Shown here piece by piece: positions 59,129 through 64,000 of a stretch of DNA of 64,000 nt; position 1 is the first letter of the stretch, and the number at the start of each line of letters is the position of its first letter. This DNA comes from Emticicia aquatica (GTDB taxonomy: Bacteria; Bacteroidota; Bacteroidia; Cytophagales; Spirosomataceae). The translations under genes were made by a program, and so were the position numbers. The stretch covers positions 186,001-250,000 of the forward strand of contig NZ_CAKLPY010000003.1 of assembly GCF_923079645.1 (NCBI RefSeq), written 5' to 3'. The notes under the pieces were generated by a model. It worked only from the letters and a program-made list of their open reading frames with translations, was not told the origin of the DNA and searched no databases.

Positions 59129-62100
59129 TTAGTTTTCACATCCTTTGATTTCTGCTTTGAAAACGCTATTTGAGTCAGTTTGAAAACCAGCATTGAGTAA
59201 AATAGCACTTCCTGCTTGGTAATTTACTTTGGCAGAAGATACGATTTTGTTGGTTGCCACGATTCTACGATTTGCACTTTTGGTGGTTGTTCCGCTCAAA
59301 TAATCGTCCGAAGGACTAGCCAACGTCAAATCAAGGTTACCCAGATTAAGTGTCGTTCCATTTGAGTTGCCATCAATAACGGGGTTGGTTGATACAACCC
59401 TAATTTTATAGCCTGTTCCTTCGATGATGCTAACGGGAATCGTAGAAGGAATGATTCCTATTGAAGATGAAGAACCAATTACGATTGGGTTATCAAATGA
59501 AGCAAATGGGTCAGAAAGTTGAACTTGAAATTGATTATTCAGAGCAAAAGAGCCTATTGCAGTAAAATTAACATCAAAACTGCTACCAACACAAGGCGAA
59601 GTTTTAGTAAAAGTTGGTGTACTGATAGTTGCTGAATTTGCAACAATAGAGAAGTTAACGACAGTTGGGCCATATAAAATTGACCCTAAAGCATTGTCTT
59701 GGCTGTAACCAGTTATAGTAAGAGCATAATTTCCCACAGGAAGGTTTCGACCCAAAATATAATCACCAGTATTGTTGAAGAGACTAAAAAATGCTAGGTT
59801 TTCAGTTGTTTCGTAGTTTTCAAATGGAGTTGGCCCCTGTAGTTTCATTCGGAAACTCTCAATTGTTACAGCATTGCAAATAGGTTTTACCAAAATTGAT
59901 GTTTCGTAAGGTACTTGGGCAATGACCATATTGTTACTTAATGGAAATTTATAATTAAACGGATTACCTGCTTTTACATAGTCAAACTCAACATTTAAGC
60001 ACGGAACAATGGTTAAAATTGCAGCTTTTCTAAAACTTGTTGGACAAGGTAAATTACTGCCAATGCAACTTGCTTCGGCATAATATGTATAAGTGCCGAT
60101 ATTAGTGTTGGTAGGAATGTATTCAGAGCCAGTTCCAACTTGATTTCCGCCCGACGGAGCATCCCACCAAGTAATCGAACTAGCTCCACTTGAAGCGTCA
60201 GTGTAAATGTTTATTGTAAAGCTTTCTACACAGAGAGGGTCTAATCGACCATTATCATTGGCTAAAAGTTTCCAAATTCCATTCGGATTTTTGCCTATTA
60301 AAGTTGAAAGCTTTTGAGCGGGTTTAAAAATGCCTGAGCTTGGTGTTAAACCAATTTGAGTGCCTCCATCGTCAAAAACAGTTGTTACTAAACCGCTTGA
60401 AACCGTACCAACGTTATATGTTTCGGCATTCAATAAGTTAATGATTGTATTGTCAGGAGCAACGATTTTGAATGAAACTTCATTGTTATAAGGATAACTA
60501 TTTCCTCCTGCTGTTCCACAATCATTGATTGTGCCACCATTTCTTTTTCGCCATTTAACCGAAACAGTCACAAATTTAATAATACCGTTGAGGGCTGCTA
60601 AAGTAACGGTTGGGTCTGGGCCGCTTTTGGTATTGCCATCGTAACCAATTGTTGGGCCTGTGTAGCTTGCACTTTGTTGTTCAGGACAAAATGAACTTGC
60701 CTGTAAACCATTTCCTGTTATTACAATATCACCTAAAGCGATGGTTCGATTTACTGTTGTTGGTACTGAAACAGCCAATTTTTGAGTAACATCAAATGAT
60801 AATGAGGGAAGCGTACAATTGATATTTGTAATTTCAACATTATAAGTTCCAGATGTTTTGGCAATCAAGCGAGCCTGCGTTGCACCATCAATATTATTGC
60901 CATCAAGTTTCCATTGAAACGTATAACCTGCGGCTGTGGTGGCATCAAAAATAACGGAATCGCCTTCACAAAATATCAAAGACCGTGTAACTGTAATTGT
61001 CGTTGAAGGACAATTTGGATTTAAAGTTGCCAACACCGCCGCATCAGCTTTGATTAATCCTGCACCAGAGGCGTAGTCAAAACCAGTGTCAAAAACGGGT
61101 GTAGTAGGGTCATCCATATCTACACATGAAGCAATGAGAGCAGTTTTTATAGCACTTGTAGTTAGCGATGGATTACCTTGTAGCATTAAACCTGCTACTG
61201 CGGCAGCGTGAGGTGCAGCGGCAGATGTACCTGCAAAATTTGGAATTCCATCTGGTTCATAGTCATAACCCGCAATAAAAAAAGAGGTGTTAGCTCTATC
61301 AGGAGCAACAATTTCAGGTTTTAATCTATCATCGGGAGTAGCTAAGCGACCTCCAGCAGTAGTAAGATAGATTGGCGTGCCACCTCTTGATGAAAAACTT
61401 TCTAAAATGGGAGAATTTACTCCATAAGCAGGCGTTTTATCGTAACTAGCAGCCCCAACCGCAATTGCTCCTTTGGCATTAGCGTGGCCAATAGTAGTTC
61501 CAGCTTTGATTCCAATAATATCGGCGGGTGTATCTGTCCAAGCAAGTCGAGCGTAATCAACAAATTTGATATTACTTGGGTTCGTTCCTCTAAACTTGGT
61601 TATCATTATATATTTTTTGCCAGTCGAGGAGGTTGATAATATCTCGAAAGGGTCTCCTCCAATATTAGCATCAAAAGAAGCTGCTTCAATGGTGTAGTTG
61701 ATTTCATCAGTTGTGGTAAGCACATAAATATCAAGGTCTGAAGCCGAGCCAGGAGAGCCATTTCCAACCGATAAATAGGGTTCATCCCATTGAAAAGCCA
61801 TCAATAATCCTCTACTTCCAGCCGTTACGGGTAAAAAGTAAACAGGATTAGCAACTGTTCCAAAATTATGGGCAATAGCACCATCACCAAAAGGCTCAAA
61901 TGTTGATGCTTGAAAAGGAGCTTCATACGAATAATGAAATTGATTACCCGCCGATGAAAAATATGTTGCACCTTTTACATTTACGGCATAATCAACCGCT
62001 TGAGCAATAACTCCATCTTGAAAATAAGGTTCATTAAAATAAATCACATCATCGACAATTACTTTACAACCAGCATCAGCTAAAGCCCTGATTCCATTGG

Positions 62101-62836
62101 CAAAGTCAATGTCAGAATTGAATGCTGTATAAAAGTAAAGTTTAGCACCGGGAGCAACATCATGAATAATTTCTAGCATTGCTCGACCTTCATCATCGCC
62201 AGTACCATCATTCAAATCGCTGAGTACAGTTACAGGAACCGTAAACCCATTTGGATTGCCAGTTCCTGGGAGTTCTCCCGCTGTTATACTTGTTGAAGCC
62301 CCATTTAAGTGATCATAACTGTCCGAAAGAACACCAATTTTTACACCAGTTCCATTCAAACCTGTAAGCTGACGAGCAATATTAGACCGTTGGGCCGCAT
62401 CTCCTTGCGAAAGTACTGGGCCAGAATTGTGAATAGGTTTTAAAACAGGTTGCATCCAATTGATGCTTTTACTTGATGTTAACCCCAAAATTTTATTTAT
62501 TTCCAACCAACAAGTAATTGTTGTTTCATGTGTTGCAATAATTTCAGCACCTACATTTGTTAGCTCTTTTTTTGAACCAGCATTATTGACAATTACATTA
62601 ACCAAGATTTTTTGATTATTGTCTTTGAAAGAAAACAAAGAATAATTTAAAATATTGAAAGTATTATTGGGTGCTTGAAGCAAATTTACCCCATCTACTA
62701 CAGCCGATAATCCTAATTTTAATTTAGGGTTTTTGGTGTTTTGATTGAGAGAAGAAACAATTTTTTGTGCATTTCCAACAAAGGAAAGGCAACAAAAAAC
62801 TACTCCCCAAGCAAATAATAGGAATTGTTTTTTCAT
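59129..62836 (-). CDS. Large secreted S8/S53-like serine peptidase with Ig, P-like and GCX C-terminal domains
   Basis: 1235 residues, Sec signal ending near N22-A-Q. A propeptide-like region leads to a subtilase-fold domain at about 160-600: D172 (L-S-D-S), the oxyanion Asn298 (S-S-A-G-N) and the nucleophile S538 (A-G-T-S-A-A-A-P-H). The usual HGT block is replaced by D-D-E-G-R-A-M-L-E-I-I-H-D at 214-226, with an acidic residue where subtilisins carry His, as in sedolisin-like (S53) sets. Beyond are an Ig-like module (about 610-690), a proprotein-convertase P-like domain (about 715-880), further beta domains, and a C-terminus with F-K-A-E-I-K-G-C-E-N, resembling the GCX sorting-type ending. 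Secreted or surface protease. Confidence 0.85.
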   Translation of the reverse strand: MKKQFLLFAWGVVFCCLSFVGNAQKIVSSLNQNTKNPKLKLGLSAVVDGVNLLQAPNNTFNILNYSLFSFKDNNQKILVNVIVNNAGSKKELTNVGAEIIATHETTITCWLEINKILGLTSSKSINWMQPVLKPIHNSGPVLSQGDAAQRSNIARQLTGLNGTGVKIGVLSDSYDHLNGASTSITAGELPGTGNPNGFTVPVTVLSDLNDGTGDDEGRAMLEIIHDVAPGAKLYFYTAFNSDIDFANGIRALADAGCKVIVDDVIYFNEPYFQDGVIAQAVDYAVNVKGATYFSSAGNQFHYSYEAPFQASTFEPFGDGAIAHNFGTVANPVYFLPVTAGSRGLLMAFQWDEPYLSVGNGSPGSASDLDIYVLTTTDEINYTIEAASFDANIGGDPFEILSTSSTGKKYIMITKFRGTNPSNIKFVDYARLAWTDTPADIIGIKAGTTIGHANAKGAIAVGAASYDKTPAYGVNSPILESFSSRGGTPIYLTTAGGRLATPDDRLKPEIVAPDRANTSFFIAGYDYEPDGIPNFAGTSAAAPHAAAVAGLMLQGNPSLTTSAIKTALIASCVDMDDPTTPVFDTGFDYASGAGLIKADAAVLATLNPNCPSTTITVTRSLIFCEGDSVIFDATTAAGYTFQWKLDGNNIDGATQARLIAKTSGTYNVEITNINCTLPSLSFDVTQKLAVSVPTTVNRTIALGDIVITGNGLQASSFCPEQQSASYTGPTIGYDGNTKSGPDPTVTLAALNGIIKFVTVSVKWRKRNGGTINDCGTAGGNSYPYNNEVSFKIVAPDNTIINLLNAETYNVGTVSSGLVTTVFDDGGTQIGLTPSSGIFKPAQKLSTLIGKNPNGIWKLLANDNGRLDPLCVESFTINIYTDASSGASSITWWDAPSGGNQVGTGSEYIPTNTNIGTYTYYAEASCIGSNLPCPTSFRKAAILTIVPCLNVEFDYVKAGNPFNYKFPLSNNMVIAQVPYETSILVKPICNAVTIESFRMKLQGPTPFENYETTENLAFFSLFNNTGDYILGRNLPVGNYALTITGYSQDNALGSILYGPTVVNFSIVANSATISTPTFTKTSPCVGSSFDVNFTAIGSFALNNQFQVQLSDPFASFDNPIVIGSSSSIGIIPSTIPVSIIEGTGYKIRVVSTNPVIDGNSNGTTLNLGNLDLTLASPSDDYLSGTTTKSANRRIVATNKIVSSAKVNYQAGSAILLNAGFQTDSNSVFKAEIKGCEN

Positions 62837-63252
62837 TTTTTAAGTGTGTCCTTTATAATATTTTAAATAGTATAGCTATAATAATAACGAGTTTCTGTTT
62901 TTAGAACGTATGGTTACTCAAAAAAATAGAATAATTGTACAAGTTGCTTTAAAAATGGAATTATAACAATTATTGTGCAATAGTTTTACTTAACGGAAAC
63001 ATTTTTTCGACCATAGATTGAATAAAATTCAACAAAGAATCATAATTATTGAGATTAAATTAAGTTGACAAAATAAGTGTTTTTTGCGTAAATGCTTGTC
63101 TATCAGTAAATTAGGGTATTTATTTGCTTCGCTTTTTTGGGGATAATAACTATCACTCTTTTGAAACCTCAATTCTTGAACCGAATTGTTTTGAGTTTAG
63201 AAGTAGATATACTAATTTTACATCCGCAAAAATGCAAAATTCTAAGCGAAAA
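62837..63252. other. Intergenic region upstream of pdhB
   Basis: 416 bases between the divergent peptidase and pdhB genes. Very AT-rich, with no open frame, repeat or clear hairpin. A possible weak promoter for pdhB (TTG near 63188 and TAATTTTA near 63213-63220) lies close to the gene but does not match well. Confidence 0.5.
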
Positions 63253-64000
63253 ATGAGAGAGATACAATTTAGAGAAGCCCTACGTGAAGCCTTATCAGAA
63301 GAAATGCGTCGTGATGAAAACGTATTCTTGATGGGCGAAGAAGTAGCCGAATATAACGGTGCTTATAAAGTAAGTCAAGGTATGTTGGATGAATTCGGTG
63401 CAAAACGAGTTATCGACACACCAATCGCTGAGTTAGGTTTCGGTGGAATCGGTGTCGGTGCAGCTGTAAACGGTTTGCGTCCAGTTATCGAATTTATGAC
63501 CTTCAACTTTTCATTGGTTGCTATTGACCAAATCATCAATTCTGCGGCCAAATTTATGGCAATGTCGGCAGGGCAATATTCTTGTCCAATCGTATTTCGT
63601 GGCCCAACTGGAAATGCAGGTCAATTAGGTGCTCAACACTCACAAAACTTTGAAAACTGGTTTGCTAATACACCAGGTTTGAAAGTAGTAGTACCATGTA
63701 GCCCTTATGAAGCTAAAGGTTTATTGAAAGCCTCAATTCGTGACAGTGACCCTACTATCTTTATGGAGTCAGAGCAAATGTATGGCGATAAAGGTGAAGT
63801 TCCAGAAGGCGAATATATCATTCCATTGGGTAAAGCCAATGTAGTAAAAGAAGGTTCAAACGTAACAATCGTTTCGTTTGGAAAAATGATTCCGAGAGTT
63901 GTTCTTCCTGCCATTGCTGAATTAGAAAAGGATGGAATCAGTGTTGAATTAATCGACTTACGTACCGTTCGTCCGATTGATTATGCAACCGTTATCAATT
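63253..64000 (+). CDS. pdhB: Pyruvate dehydrogenase E1 component, beta subunit (5' part)
   Basis: 249 codons of the E1-beta subunit (transketolase-like pyrimidine domain and start of the C-terminal domain), running off the right edge. [15 protein letters not shown] at the start, [19 protein letters not shown] (thiamine-site Glu), D-T-P-I-A-E-L-G-F and G-Q-L-G-A-Q-H-S-Q are all diagnostic of the pyruvate form. The enzyme decarboxylates pyruvate to feed acetyl-CoA. The ATG at 63253 gives the family's usual start; an in-frame ATG at 63232 adds seven residues. Confidence 0.95.
   Translation, partial: MREIQFREALREALSEEMRRDENVFLMGEEVAEYNGAYKVSQGMLDEFGAKRVIDTPIAELGFGGIGVGAAVNGLRPVIEFMTFNFSLVAIDQIINSAAKFMAMSAGQYSCPIVFRGPTGNAGQLGAQHSQNFENWFANTPGLKVVVPCSPYEAKGLLKASIRDSDPTIFMESEQMYGDKGEVPEGEYIIPLGKANVVKEGSNVTIVSFGKMIPRVVLPAIAELEKDGISVELIDLRTVRPIDYATVIN

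Noticed and set aside
1-64000. CRISPR arrays, rRNA and tRNA genes
   Set aside because: No regularly spaced repeat of suitable size and no rRNA or cloverleaf sequence was seen; the only tandem repeat is within a coding region.

Overview
The window is AT-rich DNA from a member of the Bacteroidota, most likely a Cytophagales relative (Spirosomataceae / Leadbetterellaceae type). The evidence is the gene content (RNase G, a 29-residue COX24/AURKAIP1-domain protein, M16 peptidase, pirin, DUF1080 proteins, a secreted PPC-domain protein, a PorV/PorQ-like barrel), promoters that fit the Bacteroidota pattern (TTG or TTTG, about 19-21 bases, TAnnTTTG), almost no Shine-Dalgarno sequences, and many Sec signals ending in A/S-Q. 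No rRNA, tRNA or CRISPR array was seen.

Layout. 1-3.64 kb is the end of an integrated element: a tyrosine recombinase with a clear promoter, then a nucleotidyltransferase-fold protein, two 80-residue paralogues, and an unknown protein cut by the window edge, all on the minus strand. 3.8-10.1 kb is a compact six-gene minus-strand operon: OleD-like reductase, metallo-beta-lactamase-fold hydrolase, F390-synthetase-like adenylate-forming enzyme, KAS III-type ketosynthase, Rieske oxygenase and BtaA-like (DUF3419) aminocarboxypropyl transferase. Together they look like an uncharacterised lipid or specialised-metabolite pathway, and this is the most interesting part of the window. 10.4-17.8 kb holds secreted proteins: a two-domain aspartic protease with PDZ, a DNA/RNA endonuclease, and a sugar-related island of two DUF1080 proteins around a beta-propeller/cytochrome c fusion.

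17.9-25.0 kb is housekeeping: rng, the 29-residue ribosomal-type protein, a TPR protein, HU, mutY, ssb and uvrB. 25.1-29.8 kb codes for a GH30-like glycosidase, an S74 (endosialidase chaperone) protein with a small partner, and an M20 amidohydrolase. 30-38 kb carries ppa, an RluB-like pseudouridine synthase with a 72-bp tandem repeat, comA (phosphosulfolactate synthase), DedA, a secreted PPC protein, aroE, a ferredoxin, a HAD phosphatase, DUF1905 and DinB proteins. 38-55 kb is mixed metabolism and RNA work: FMN reductase, pirin, DUF2461, D-2-hydroxyacid dehydrogenase, an outer-membrane barrel, tdk, a xylulokinase, an NFACT protein, a second pseudouridine synthase, a DEAD-box helicase, an aminotransferase, an M16 peptidase, a glycosyltransferase, LysE, GNAT and YciI. 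55-64 kb has a lipoprotein, an MFS transporter, a Nudix hydrolase, a secreted protein, a very large secreted S8/S53-like peptidase, and the start of pdhB.

Many operon ends carry near-perfect hairpins, several placed to serve two convergent genes. For a number of genes the longest reading frame begins at TTG or GTG upstream of a better ATG; where an in-frame ATG fits better it was used and the reason given.
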